Shown here piece after piece: positions 19,901-30,128 of a stretch of 64,000 nucleotides of DNA. The notes under the pieces are model-generated. The model was not told the DNA's origin, ran no database searches, and saw nothing but the letters and a program-made list of their open reading frames with translations. Source of the DNA: Notospermus geniculatus (Eukaryota; Nemertea; Pilidiophora; Heteronemertea; Lineidae); NCBI GenBank assembly GCA_002633025.1, contig NMRB01000426.1:252137-316136 (forward strand), in the 5' to 3' direction. The position numbers and the translations under genes were made by a program. The first letter of the stretch is position 1. Every line of letters begins with the position of its first letter.

Positions 19901-21685
19901 GTTTTCTTGGTTTGCCATTGGAACTCACAACTTGTATAATTGGTTGAAATACAGAACAGGCCGCCTCCCCCTGACAGAAATATTACACTTTACACTTCTC
20001 AAATGTTTGTCCATTTCAGCATTGCGCCGTTGCATCTCCTTTCCCGAAGCGGAAACAAGTTGTTGAGGCGTTAATCAGGAAGGGAGCCAATCTGAATGAC
20101 AAGAACAAAGAGTGAGTATATACTGATCCTTTGTGGGGGCAGATCCTGGATTTTTTTTGTGGGGAGGGTCTGAGCCAAGGGAGAAGTTCAGAAATTGCAT
20201 AACTGCCAAAAACTCACCCCAAAAGTCTCCTCTAACAGCCGTGCCATAATCGATCTCTTCATAGCCATGCAACCGTATGTTTTCTCTCCAGATTCCTTAC
20301 ACCACTGCATGTAGCTGCAGACAAGTCTCATTATGATGTGATGGACGTCCTACTCAAGCATGGAGTGAAGGTAGGTGATAGAATCCAGAGCCTCAGCTGA
20401 ATTCCTATGTTTCACTGTGCCTTGGCTAAAATGACACAAATTGCTCTCTCATTCATCCAAATTATGAATATAGTCCACCTTGAAATACATGTACCGGTAT
20501 GCTTTTTGTTTGGTAGGTGAATGCCCTGGATGGTTTAGGGCAGACTGCCCTTCACCGCTGTGCCCAACAAGGCAATGTCCAGGCTTGTCGCCTGTTGATG
20601 ACACATGGTGTGGATACCAGCATCGTATCACTACAAGGGTACACCGCGGCCCAACTGGCAACTGACAACGTTCAGAAGGTTCTAAGGGAGGATCCACCCT
20701 CTGGTGGGACTGATGTCGACATACAGTTGTTGGAAGCAGCGAAGGCTGGGGATTTGGAAGTTGTAAAGGTATAGTACCTGTGCAGATTTATTGAAAGTGA
20801 ACTTATGCCTCCTCCAGAAGGGACAGAAAATTGTTTGTAGCTGAAGGTTAATGATGAGAAGTAAAAGGGCTGAAGTACGACCTCCGACTCTTTCTTCTGG
20901 CAGCCTGGAGATAGCGTGCTGATTGGTTGTACTGTGAGGTTGGAGGTCGATGTCACGGTTACCATAAGCATACATAATTAGTTCACAATCAGGATGATGG
21001 TTGCAGGCTGAATCATTGTCTGTTAGGAAATGAACTAACAAAATGGGTGGGGTGGGGCTTAAAGCTTGATCAAGGCTGTTCATGAGGTCTGGGCCTGGTG
21101 ACTGTACATCAATGATCAGAAATGACATCTGAAATCTTCAGCTGAATTTGTTCTGATTTTAATTTCAGTTGTCAAGTTTTGCTTGTAGAACCTGAAAGTG
21201 GTTAAGCTCGCTTTGTTTCTTTCAGAAACTAATCGCATCACATCCTGAAGCCGTGAATTGCAGAGACCTTGATGGACGCCACTCGACGCCGCTTCACTTT
21301 GCTGCCGGCTACAACAGAGTGGCTGTGGTTGAGTATCTCCTTCAGCATGGGGCAGACGTCCATGCTAAAGATAAAGGGTGAGTGTTCTTGGGCTCTCCTT
21401 CACTTTCTACTATAGTTTCATATTTTATCTTTGGCCACGTACTCGGTGGATGCATTGGGTTTTATTTGCTTTACTGCCTTCTGCAGCATGGATCTTAAAG
21501 TACTTTTACCATTTTTCAGTGGCTTGGTTCCCCTTCACAACGCCTGCTCCTATGGCCACAGTCACGTGGCAGAATTACTGGTAAAACACGGTGCCTGCGT
21601 CAATGTCGCTGATCTATGGAAGTTCACACCTCTGCATGAGGCTGCAGCAAAAGGCAAATTTGAGATCTGCAAGTTACTTCTCAAG
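16728..21685 (+). CDS. TNKS: Tankyrase, 5' part only (13 exons, 611 aa, ankyrin clusters 1-4)
   Basis: Spliced plus-strand gene; thirteen GT-AG exons join in frame to 611 codons. Known role: tankyrases are poly(ADP-ribose) polymerases whose ankyrin clusters bind partners such as axin and TRF1 and whose SAM and PARP domains polymerise and modify them, in cytoplasm, Golgi region and at telomeres. Seen: no His/Pro/Ser-rich N-terminus, so it resembles vertebrate TNKS2; [11 protein letters not shown] at about 27-37 opens ankyrin cluster 1; ARC2 starts in exon 4, ARC3 in exon 8 and ARC4 at the end of exon 11. Repeats carry the tankyrase signatures [28 protein letters not shown] and [14 protein letters not shown]. 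The remainder of ARC4, ARC5, SAM and PARP (roughly the C-terminal half) is not found anywhere to 64 kb; a 177-N gap lies 505 bp after the last exon. The start ATGGCGGCG has A at -3 and G at +4. Confidence 0.95.
17228..17452 (+). CDS. TNKS: Tankyrase exon 2
   Basis: Residues 63-137, [12 protein letters not shown] to GKIDVCI; nearly identical to vertebrate tankyrase ARC1, including [17 protein letters not shown]. Acceptor CTTGCAG, donor GTAAGA, phase 1. Confidence 0.96.
17687..17782 (+). CDS. TNKS: Tankyrase exon 3
   Basis: [20 protein letters not shown] to PSAKAVLT; end of ARC1 and its linker. Acceptor TTTTCAG, donor GTATGT; ends phase 1. Confidence 0.95.
17893..18005 (+). CDS. TNKS: Tankyrase exon 4
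   Basis: [20 protein letters not shown] to CHASDGRK, the first unit of ARC2 and highly conserved. Acceptor TTGTTCAG, donor GTGAGG, phase 0. Confidence 0.95.
18216..18310 (+). CDS. TNKS: Tankyrase exon 5
   Basis: [20 protein letters not shown] to VHAKDK. The vertebrate LAAGYNR reads LSAGYNR here. Acceptor TTTACAG, donor GTAGGC, phase 2. Confidence 0.95.
18556..18622 (+). CDS. TNKS: Tankyrase exon 6 (short, 67 nt)
   Basis: [20 protein letters not shown] then LK. Acceptor ATTTCAG, donor GTGAGA; ends phase 0. Confidence 0.95.
18728..18914 (+). CDS. TNKS: Tankyrase exon 7
   Basis: [20 protein letters not shown] to LQERLQ, the last part of ARC2. Acceptor TTTCCAG, donor GTAAGT; ends phase 1. Confidence 0.95.
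19734..19855 (+). CDS. TNKS: Tankyrase exon 8
   Basis: [20 protein letters not shown] to [10 protein letters not shown], start of ARC3. Acceptor TCCTAG, donor GTATGT, phase 0. The upstream intron (about 820 bp) is the longest intron inside the visible part. Confidence 0.93.
20020..20111 (+). CDS. TNKS: Tankyrase exon 9
   Basis: [20 protein letters not shown] to NLNDKNK of ARC3. Acceptor ATTTCAG, donor GTGAGT, phase 2. Confidence 0.93.
20292..20370 (+). CDS. TNKS: Tankyrase exon 10
   Basis: [20 protein letters not shown] to KHGVK of ARC3. Acceptor TCTCCAG, donor GTAGGT, phase 0. Confidence 0.93.
20517..20768 (+). CDS. TNKS: Tankyrase exon 11
   Basis: [20 protein letters not shown] to [15 protein letters not shown]: end of ARC3, linker, and first helix of ARC4. 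Acceptor TTGGTAG, donor GTATAG, phase 0; 84 codons. Confidence 0.93.
21226..21377 (+). CDS. TNKS: Tankyrase exon 12
   Basis: [40 protein letters not shown] and VHAKDK of ARC4. Acceptor TTTCAG, donor GTGAGT, phase 2. Confidence 0.95.
21520..21685 (+). CDS. TNKS: Tankyrase exon 13 (last exon found)
   Basis: [40 protein letters not shown] and [12 protein letters not shown] (to residue 611). Acceptor TTTTCAG and a normal donor GTAGGC, so splicing should continue, but no exon for the rest of ARC4 follows before or after the N gap. Confidence 0.95.
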
Positions 21686-22190
21686 GTAGGCACTTGCACC
21701 AAACTTATTGTACCCTGGATATCTTGCCTTTTAGAAGTGTGCAACTGCTGGAAATAATAGATCTGAGGTTGACATTGTTTTAGGAGACAACCTTTATAAT
21801 CATTCTACAGTATTTCAACTTGATACGATTTTGATAGAAGGTTTCTCATTTCAGTTACTACTTTACAAATTGCAGATGTTATTTAAATGTCTGGTTTGTT
21901 GCTTTTTGAATCTGGGTCATGAGCTGAAGGGTTTTGGGTTGTCGTCTTCGTTTATATATCTGTAATGTGGTCATTCCCTCAGAACTGTCAAAAAATTCAA
22001 ATCCTCTCTGATGTATTAAAATTGGATAAGATCAGTGTCAAAGTATCTACTCTCAGGCTCAGTAATCTTAAGGAACAGTTTTCAGTCCATGAAACTAAGT
22101 ACTGGGTACACTATCCCTTCTGGTCTGCACCAGTGATCAACCACACACCACTACCGGACAGACTTTCACCTCTTTGACTATCAACTTAGG

Positions 22191-22367
22191 NNNNNNNNNN
22201 NNNNNNNNNNNNNNNNNNNNNNNNNNNNNNNNNNNNNNNNNNNNNNNNNNNNNNNNNNNNNNNNNNNNNNNNNNNNNNNNNNNNNNNNNNNNNNNNNNNN
22301 NNNNNNNNNNNNNNNNNNNNNNNNNNNNNNNNNNNNNNNNNNNNNNNNNNNNNNNNNNNNNNNNNNN
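22191..22367. other. Assembly gap (177 Ns)
   Basis: Unresolved bases between the last visible tankyrase exon and the glutamate-receptor exon. Single Ns also occur at 6460, 9759 and 26083. Confidence 1.
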
Positions 22368-22466
22368 GCCATTCTCCATGATGATGATGGCCATTCTCCA
22401 TGATGATGATGGCCATTCTCGATGATGATGATGGCCATTCTCCATGATGATGATGGCCATTCTCCG
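22368..22466. repeat. 22-bp minisatellite at the gap edge
   Basis: Four full copies and a partial copy of GCCATTCTCCATGATGATG plus ATG, with one C-to-G change in copy 3. The array runs into the N gap, so the gap probably collapsed more copies. Confidence 0.9.
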
Positions 22467-22676
22467 GTTGCGGACCCGTCATGCTTGTGTGTTATGGTCA
22501 GTAGAAAATATCTAACCAATAAGCAGGTGTAGCCGGCTGCAGCAGACGGAAGGGTGTTTGAAGTGCGATCAGCTGTGCCCCGTGGAGGCGCGTGGCGCCA
22601 GTTCGTGAAACTAAATCGGGTCATGACGCTGCGTCAGCTCCGTTCAGCTCGCTGTGTACTGGTGTAATATCTGTGT

Positions 22677-22835
22677 ATTGGTGTAATATCTTGGAATGTT
22701 TCCCCTTTTTCAATGTTTACTTCTTTGTAGTGGAATGTAGTGACAAGTCAGAGAGACCATGACTGTTCAAAATAGGGCAGTACAAGAAGGGGGAACATTC
22801 ATACACAGAAATGCTGAGAAATATTACACCGGCTG
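22677..22835. repeat. Short TIR repeat
   Basis: GTGTAATAT ... AATGTTTCCCC at the left pairs with GGGGGAACATT ... ATATTACAC at the right. The GGGGAACATTCA end also occurs near 34400 and 59573. Confidence 0.5.
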
Positions 22836-23301
22836 TTGACTGTCGTCAGTAAATACAACGTCAGCCGCCGGTGTACAAGCGGAGACAGTCCTAGGATAAC
22901 AGCGTCCCGGACTTTGATTTCATGGGATATTTTCCGCGTTCACACCAGGTTAAACCTTTCTATATTTTCGTTCTCACGCACCAAAACATATTCTGCAGCC
23001 TGGGGAAATTGACGGTGACAAGATTCGCTTCTCTGTTTTTACCAAACAGTTGCAAGTCTAACGAAAACACACGAAAATAGATAAGCTGGTTGATCATTCC
23101 ACGTCCTCCTTGAGAAATCTCCCGAGACTTTTCTGTCAGCAGATCCTAAATTATTCAGAAGGTTTCCATCAAGCAGGTGACTGTAATATTCTGCTAGCGT
23201 GGCAAATGAGAAACTGGGTTTTTTAAAAGGTGAGATAAGACCGGAGTGTATGCGAAAGTTTAATAGAACGGAGAGAGCTTTCGCATCCCCCACGAAACAT
23301 T

Positions 23302-23419
23302 GGGCCGTATTCTAGAAGCTTCCTTAACTCTAAGGTTTACCTTTAGCTGTTGTTTGCAGGGCAAAATACAAAAGGTTAAAGTGGACCTTAGAGTTAATGA
23401 GGCTTCTGGAATACGGGCC
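23302..23419. repeat. Foldback MITE (GGGCCGTATTCTAGAA family)
   Basis: GGGCCGTATTCTAGAAGC at left is mirrored by its complement at right; internal CTTAACTCTAAGG and its complement extend the arms to about 50 bp. Confidence 0.85.
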
Positions 23420-23656
23420 TTTAACATGTTTAATGCAAAGGTGTATCCTTTTCGAAGCTGCATCGCCACCGGCAAGTGTATGCCTGCAGCATAATAATGC
23501 AAAGTGACTTGTACGTCGCCATCTTAAACATCGCGCTGATCATACATGTACATGTACCACCCCACTGACGGACCAAGCTATGAACGCTTGTTTGGCCGGT
23601 GATCGGCCGATCTAGGATCCATTCCTGACTGGTGTAATGTACAAGTAGTTACTTAC

Positions 23657-23809
23657 TAGCTCTGCTGAGTTGAAGACTATCTGATGCTTTAACGATCTCG
23701 ATTTTTGTCTTGAAGTTATACGGTCGCTTGTCTGTGTTATGTTTATATACAGCGTATCTGAAGGCGGTTAGGATCTCATCTGAGTCAGTACTGTTGTCAA
23801 AAATTGCAC
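23657..23809 (-). CDS. Ionotropic glutamate receptor (AMPA/kainate class), one amino-terminal-domain exon
   Basis: A 153-nt exon, phase 1 at both ends, with acceptor TTTACAG and donor GTAAGT. It encodes GAIFDNSTDSDEILTAFRYA then VYKHNTDKRPYNFKTKIEIV and ASDSLQLSRA. The pattern IG(A/G)(I/L)F, AF(R)xAV, N, and D-S-x at the end is the start of the iGluR amino-terminal (LIVBP-like) domain just after the signal peptide, and the boundaries resemble those of GRIA/GRIK exon 2. Family role: tetrameric cation channels opened by glutamate at the plasma membrane. No signal-peptide exon was found upstream (above 23.8 kb) and no following exon exists between 22.37 and 23.65 kb, where the N gap begins. It is either the only visible piece of a gene broken by the assembly or an orphan exon. 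Confidence 0.65.
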
Positions 23810-24880
23810 CTGTAAAAAACAAGGATGGAATATAAAAAACAAGAGTCACGAAACTCTTAAAGACGAAATCGTTTGACACAATATGCAAAAATCAATTGTA
23901 CACCAAAGTCGCATTATTAGGTCACAGACGTCTGGCATTGTCGGGGTCCAGCTTCACTGTAAAACAAGTTGGTCATTACATTTACATCCCTTAGGCTCCA
24001 CTGACCCATCGGACCCCTGTGAAACGCGTTTCAGAGGGGTCCGATTTGGAGAGCTGAGATGTTGACTTTGCGTAATCATGTGTAATCCTATTTGTTTTCC
24101 TTCTCTGCCTGATTTATAACAAAATGGAAAATAGGCTGTTGCCTTGCCGGAAAGTAATGCAGTTGAACAGAGAATTCTTTGTTATATCAAAAAACTGCTT
24201 TAAAATTTCAAATCCGATGAAAATTAATGATTTTACAATGCTGAATTTGTAGCCTGTTTGGGCAGTAACCATTATGCATTCCCCCTTGCATTGGTACACA
24301 ATGATTGCTTATCTGTCCTACTTAATAGTGGATTGGCATGACTCACTTATAACCAGAGGGGAGCAAGGTGCAATTAGGTCAGTGGCTCAGATTAACCAGG
24401 TGATGTAAGATTATGTAAAATTAGTCAATGGGGGAAGGTGTATTTCTGCAACATATTCCCTAAGGCCTTGTTTAGCAAATGGTCCATTTTACCCATGGAC
24501 ATGGGGTAAATTCCTTGTCCAATTTTTAAGCCCATTTCCCACGTGTTCATAATGCATCTGGGTACAAAGTACCCATGGTCTTTGCTGATTGTAGTCATGA
24601 TGATAAATACCATAGGTCAGGAGGACCCAAGGTAGAACCAAGTAGAACCCATCGCCATGGAATATTTTTGACAGTCGGTCCATCTTCCTCGGAGTGAGTT
24701 TGCTGTACCCATGGTTAGTTCCCTGTACCATGGGTTTGGACCCACGGTACAGGACTGTTTTTTACAGTGTTCTCCTGTTGGTGATGGTCGATATTGCTGA
24801 CCACACAGCAGGCTGTTGACATCTTCGAGTCGAAGTCCTGACAGTGATGCTTTTGATATGATAATGTTGGAGAAGCCAGA
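23810..24880. other. No gene recognised
   Basis: Should hold intron 1 of the glutamate-receptor fragment. ACCCATGG motifs recur at 24490-24740 in both orientations but no clean repeat boundary was found. Confidence 0.4.
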
Positions 24881-25045
24881 CCGAAGCCAAAGCATCGGCC
24901 ATTGGTCCTGGTAAATATGGAGTGGAAGAGGCCATTTCAAAATACACGGACTCGTGTTCCTCACTTGAATCAGATCTTTTTCTTGCCCTTGCGAAGGTAC
25001 AAGGCATGCGAGGGACGTCACACACCAGGGATGATTAATCCATGT
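24880..25045 (+). repeat. tRNA-derived SINE, copy 1
   Basis: Family body: CCAAAGCATTATTGGCCCTGG, GAAGAGGCCATCTCAAG, TGTTCCTCACTTG, CCAGGGATGATTAATCC. This copy shares a further 40-bp tail (GATAGAATCTAATGTCCCC) with the copy at 28015-28255. Confidence 0.75.
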
Positions 25046-25204
25046 GGCCAGGTGTGATAGAATCTAATGTCCCCGTCTTTCTGATGTCCCCCTGCATTGT
25101 TTGTCACTGGATTAAGGGTCATGGTCTCTTTCGAGCCTTATTCAATGGTGCCGCTTATCTGTAATGTATTGTTGAGGAACATCACATATCGGGGACATTA
25201 AATT

Positions 25205-25265
25205 CTATTCCACTGGCACTTCGAACCAAGGACCTGCCGCTTCCTAGCAGACGTGTTAACCACTA
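25205..25265 (-). repeat. tRNA-like SINE head
   Basis: Minus strand carries GGTTCGAA (B-box core); plus strand TTCGAACCAAGGACCTGCCGC then TTAACCACTAAA resembles the 3' half of a tRNA. Detached head of the SINE family around it. Confidence 0.5.
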
Positions 25266-25288
25266 AATTATAGGTCCGCTCATCATAG

Positions 25289-25572
25289 GGCGTATTCGAA
25301 TCCCCGTTCTTGACCACACTCGTGCTGGCCCAGTTCATGTAGTTACTGACTCAACTCTTGAACGGCAGTCGCGAACGCCGAGAACGCGACCCGTGTCGGG
25401 CCAAGAACATGTTCTTCTCACTCCCCACTCAGCGGAGGGTTGACAAGAACACGTTCATGGCCCGACTCGAGTTGCGTTCTCGGCGTTCGAGACTGCCGTT
25501 CTCGAGTTGAGTCAACATCTACATGAACTAGGTCAGCACGAGTGTGGTCAAGAACGAGGATTCGAATACGCC
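25289..25572. repeat. 284-bp foldback element with CATAG flanks
   Basis: Arms of about 125 bp begin GGCGTATTCGAATCCCCG and end with the complement; CATAG repeats directly at 25284-25288 and 25573-25577. Arms contain TTGACTCAACTC-type and GAACGCCGAGAACGC segments. Confidence 0.9.
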
Positions 25573-26016
25573 CATAGTGTACGCTGCACCATATCTGTCA
25601 TCATGCAACTCTTTGCCACACACTAAACACAGAAGCTACACTGCATAGTAAGAAAGAAGATTAGATCTCTCCCTAGAAGGCCACAAAAGACATTTCATTT
25701 CTTATATTACCACACAAGACGATGAAAGAACTTTTTCAGCAAACTCTAAATCGAGTTTCGTTCCCGACGGTTGACTCTGTAGACAGTAAGTAATGATAGA
25801 AAATCAAATGATCCTCCTGTTCCGAAAAGATTGCACTGTCCCTAATTTCCCAAATGGATATACGGTCAGCGGAGAAGAGAGATAAACAATTTAGTACTGA
25901 TTGCTTGTTGGTGATGTTATTGTGTGTAGTTGAATTTAGAGGGGTTGCCTGGCTTCGGGTTAGAATCAAAGTTTCCAACGAGCTCTGCTTGAAATCCGAT
26001 AGTATTGGCTCCATGG

Positions 26017-26330
26017 CAGGGTCGTAGCTAGCTTTTTGTCCCGGGGGAGGGGGGCATTTTAAACAGATGAGCTCAACGGACGNGGGGGCATTTTAAGCAG
26101 ATGAGCTCAACGGACGTGGGCTTCGCCTTCAACGCTGAAAAGGCCGGTTTTACAGGGGTCTGGGGACCTCCTCCAGAAAAATGTTGAAAATTAGAGGTTC
26201 TGAGATCGATTTGACTTCAAGTTCCTGCACTCTGAGACACGAACAATCTCTTATCCCATTTGATTTTGCTGAAATTTTTTTTGCAGAATTTGCCGCCCCC
26301 CCCCTTGTTCCTCTGCTAGCTGCTGGCCTG
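26017..26330. repeat. TIR element with CATGG flanks
   Basis: Starts CAGGGTCGTAGCTAGC and ends GCTAGCTGCTGGCCTG; CATGG repeats at 26012-26016 and 26331-26335. Inside, GGGGGCATTTTAAACAGATG units are duplicated (about 33 bp) around the N at 26083. Confidence 0.75.
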
Positions 26331-26434
26331 CATGGCGCACATTTTGTACTCTTCTAGTAAAAGCGGTAACATTTGAGTGCATATAAGCCTGGCGTCACAC
26401 AAACACAGACCATGTACTGTTTAATTTTTCCACA

Positions 26435-26625
26435 GGGCCGAAGCCAAAGTTATTGGTATCGTCAGTATGAAAGAGGCTACCTCAAGCTACTCAAACCCAT
26501 GTTCCTCACTTGGATGGGGTCTTTTACCTGCCCTGATAAAGGTACAAGGTAGGGCCTACAAGGTACAAGGTAGGCCTACAAGGCTTATCATGCGATGGAC
26601 GTGAAGAGCCAGGGATGATTAATAA
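26435..26625 (+). repeat. tRNA-derived SINE, copy 2
   Basis: GGCCGAAGCCAAAGTTATTGG through GAAGAGCCAGGGATGATTAA; TAGGGCCTACAAGGTACAAGG is duplicated inside this copy. Confidence 0.75.
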
Positions 26626-27204
26626 TATTCTATTACTAGCATATTGACCCGTGGCGAGCACATCTTGAGTGAGTGTGTTGGTCCTTGAATATCCTGTGGT
26701 AGAGGGTCTGTTGCTTTGTTGATGAGTGTGTTTGGAGAGGGGTACATAGTTTCATGGCTAGGAATCCATTTGTTAATCGTTTACCGTCAAATCCATGAGG
26801 AGCAGTTTTGACTTTCTAGGCAGTAACATCACGTCCGGTTTATTACACCTCTTGTAGATGGCAGCACAAGTCTGGCAACACAGGTCACCAAACTGCCGAT
26901 TTTATCTCTTTTTCATACAAATAATCACTTCATTTAAAACCAAAATACCGTAAGGGCACTCTCCTCCTATTATACTGTACACATAGGCCGCTCTTCGTAG
27001 GCTTCAAGCCCTAACTAAGGAGGAGATAGGGCACAAAGTCTGGTCCACCGTAACTGTGTATATTCATTGCATGGCAAGGTATAGCAGATAACAGCTCAAC
27101 TCAGGTTGATCGAATATCCAACATGGCCACCGTCAATTATAATAAGATGGCGACTGCACAGTAGATGTCATAACCACTAGGCTGCTTCCTTCTATTCGGA
27201 GATG

Positions 27205-27405
27205 CATTGCCTGGGCCATATGATATTAATCACCCATGGCTCTTCACGTCCGTCACTAGGGACAGACAGCGGTGATTCCTTGTACCCTGTACCTTTGCAA
27301 GGGCGAGTAAAGGACCCCATCCAAGTGAGAACACGAGTAGCTTGAGACGGCCTCTTCCATACTTACCAGCACCAATAATGTTATGGCGTCGCCCAGGACG
27401 GAAAA
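27205..27405 (-). repeat. tRNA-derived SINE, copy 3
   Basis: Reverse orientation: CATGGCTCTTCACGTCCGTC, ACCTTTGCAAGGGCGAGTAA, GGCCTCTTCCATACTTACCA mirror the plus-strand copies. Confidence 0.75.
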
Positions 27406-28014
27406 CCAAATCCAAAAACAATTGTTTTTCTGGCACTCATCACGAACTTGATGTTCATTTATTCAACAATTCGTGTGTACGTTTACAGTGCTGTCTTGTA
27501 ATTCCATCCAATTCGTGACGCACTAAGGAGAAATTTACAACTTTCGCCAAGAGTCAGGAGTAATAGCTATTGGCAAATTACATTCCATACGTGCCCCCGT
27601 CTCCTCACGTCTTCGCACCTAATGAAATATTTACACTAATGCGTCTTTTGGGCCATTAGCTCTAGAAGGCTGTAGTCAATATCTCCCCGGTAAGATGGCA
27701 CATTTCGTCGGATGTCACCGGTTAGGTGATGTTACATCGGAGATACAGTGATCTCAGTCTTGTCTACACTACATAGGGCCTAGAGGTTGCGTCTTGCCCC
27801 GGCGGCCTTTCCCATTATCAAGTTGAACTCGGAGTCGTTTCCGAAACTCGTGATGCCGAACAGTGAGTTGCGTGTTCACCTGTAACGCCATCAAAGACAA
27901 CAACCCCAACCCATTTTCCGCGAGGCAAGTAGCAGTCCCGGTGTAACTGAAGCGGCAGCGTTCAATTGGACTCTAGAGAGACAAAGACGCTTAATCCTGT
28001 GAAAAACAATGCAG

Positions 28015-28255
28015 GGGGACATCAGGAAGACGGGGGTATTAGATTCTATCACACCTGGTTCGAATGTAGGTCATCCTTGGCTCTTCTCTTCCCGCTGTCG
28101 CATAAGACACTCAAGCCGTGGTGCCATGTTGTTGTATACCTTTGAAAGGGCATGTAAAAGACCCCATCCAAGTGAAGAATTACATGAGTTGCTTGAGATG
28201 GCCTCTTCCATACTTCTATCAGGGCCTTCCGCCTATAATGCTACGGCATAAGCCA
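28015..28255 (-). repeat. tRNA-derived SINE, copy 4
   Basis: Reverse orientation with GGTTCGAA near 28063 and the extended tail shared with copy 1. Confidence 0.75.
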
Positions 28256-28789
28256 TAATGGAAAATCTTATACATGTATATAGGCTACATACGTTTTGAT
28301 ATCTTTGGTACATTTTAGCTCGTTTGAACACTGCTAAACGTCCAAAAAATGATGTTGCTTCAAGGAATGTTCCTTCAGCATGAGAAAAATCAGTTCAGAC
28401 ATTTTTAAGCGTCAAAAGCAAGTGGGAAAACATATACGACTTCGAAGCTGCCAACTCGTTTTGACGACCGAGTTCACCGACCAGCAAGGGAAACCCCGTG
28501 TAAACTGATGACGTATTACGCAGAGAGGGAATCCTTTGTTGTCAGATGGGAGTCGAACGAAGCACAACCTCACTAATTGACATTTTCCCGTGAGAATGAC
28601 GCACCAGTTGTTTAACATGGCATGTGAAGATATGTAATGATATTTTGCACGAAGGGGCTTCTTTCCCGAGGGCATTAGCAAGGTGTGTGAATTTCAGGAG
28701 TAATGTTTATTACTCAAGCGTGTAATCACATTGTGAGGTAATCCCACAGATATCTCGCGCATGACAGTATTGTATGTGATTTGTTCACC

Positions 28790-29110
28790 AAGGCGGAAGC
28801 AAAGCATTATTAGCCCTGGTAAGTATGGATAAGGCCTTCTCTAGCTGCTCATGTTCCTCATTTGGGAGTTGGATAAGGGATTTTTACTTGACCTTACCAA
28901 CGAAGATTATCTTGAACTCAGAATGAGCCACAACTTTTCCATTGTCACATCATGCCCTGGCAAACATGAACAATTGAAAAGCTGTGGCTCAACCTGAGTT
29001 CAAGATAACCTTCGTTATACGGCCCGTAAGGTACAAGGCACCACGGCTTCCTGTCCCATGTGACGGACGAGAAGGGCGAGGGATGATTAATCCTATATGG
29101 CCCAGGCTGG
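28790..29110 (+). repeat. tRNA-derived SINE, copy 5, interrupted
   Basis: The body is split by a foldback at 28900-29016; it resumes at GTAAGGTACAAGGCACCACGG and runs to CCCAGGCTGGA. Confidence 0.75.
28900..29016. repeat. Foldback inserted in a SINE
   Basis: CGAAGATTATCTTGAACTCA at left mirrors TGAGTTCAAGATAACCTTCG at right, arms about 45 bp. It postdates the SINE copy. Confidence 0.85.
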
Positions 29111-29298
29111 ACTCATTGAATAACGCTTGCTGGAGACCATTCCAACATAGGCGTCAATCCGCACCACTTGACGCTCGAGTTGGCGTGTAGTGTGCTGCAG
29201 GCTTCTCGGAGTCAAATTCGCAGGCACAGAAAACAAGTCTGGTAGGTAAAAACAGCGAATCGGGTCTTCGGTCAGCCGAGAAGCTGTGTGTTACTATT

Positions 29299-29694
29299 GA
29301 GGTTTCGCAAATCTGCCGAAACACGAAGTACGAAATACGAAATTCAACTTCATTTCCTGGACCTAATGTATTTCTGGAGATGGTTGATACCACAAATGTG
29401 CCTGCTGCCAGTGCGTCTTTTATCATATCATGTAAGACCGAGAGAGTTGTGGTTCATCTTGAATTTTTAAATGTCTACTTCGTATCTACGGAGTGGAAAC
29501 GAAAGATAAATTTCAAAGTTAAATATACACAGTAACTCTTTCGGTCTAACGTCCTACGCTAAAAGACGCACTTGCAGCAGGCGATATTTGTGCTATCAAT
29601 CATCTCCTGAAATACATTAGGTCACGGAAATGAAGTCCAATTTCGTATTTTGTACTTCGTGTTTCGTCAGATTTGCGAAACCTCACTGTTGTTC
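29299..29694. repeat. 396-bp foldback element
   Basis: GAGGTTTCGCAAATCTG (left) and its complement (right) open arms of about 140 bp that share CACGAAGTACGAAATACGAA and GACGCACTTGCAGCAGGC-type segments. Confidence 0.85.
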
Positions 29695-30128
29695 AGCAGA
29701 CCCTGATTGTTGAAGCGAATAAACCACAGCCATCTTACTCTAGTTTGATCCAAGTGTCACTTGCCTGAGGACTGCCATCAACAATTCTATATCGATTTTT
29801 TGATACAATAAACGGTTGATTGGACAGTGATGAGATCGGCCAGATTCAGAAAGAGCTAAACGTATTTCAATGACAGATAGGACAATGGTGTGTATGGCAC
29901 GTGTAACCTGACCATCTTATTGTGGATATCAGTGATATGCGACAGGATTATACAGCGTTTCCCAGAAAGAACTGTGAATTATGGAATAAAACGGTAGTAG
30001 GCCTAGTGGTCTCTTCAGAGGAGAATGTTGGGCCTAATTTGATGACGTCATTGCAGGAATTTACATAATGTGCATGCATTGTAGTGCTGTCCAAAGAAAG
30101 AGAAAGCACAAAAATTAGTGACACACAA

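Noticed and set aside
22137-22624. His-rich reading frames next to the gap
   Set aside because: They are the 22-bp minisatellite translated in three frames and run through Ns.
24617-25025. Minus-strand frames of 134 and 87 codons
   Set aside because: They lie over the SINE and the ACCCATGG-rich tract, and similar peptides appear at other SINE copies.
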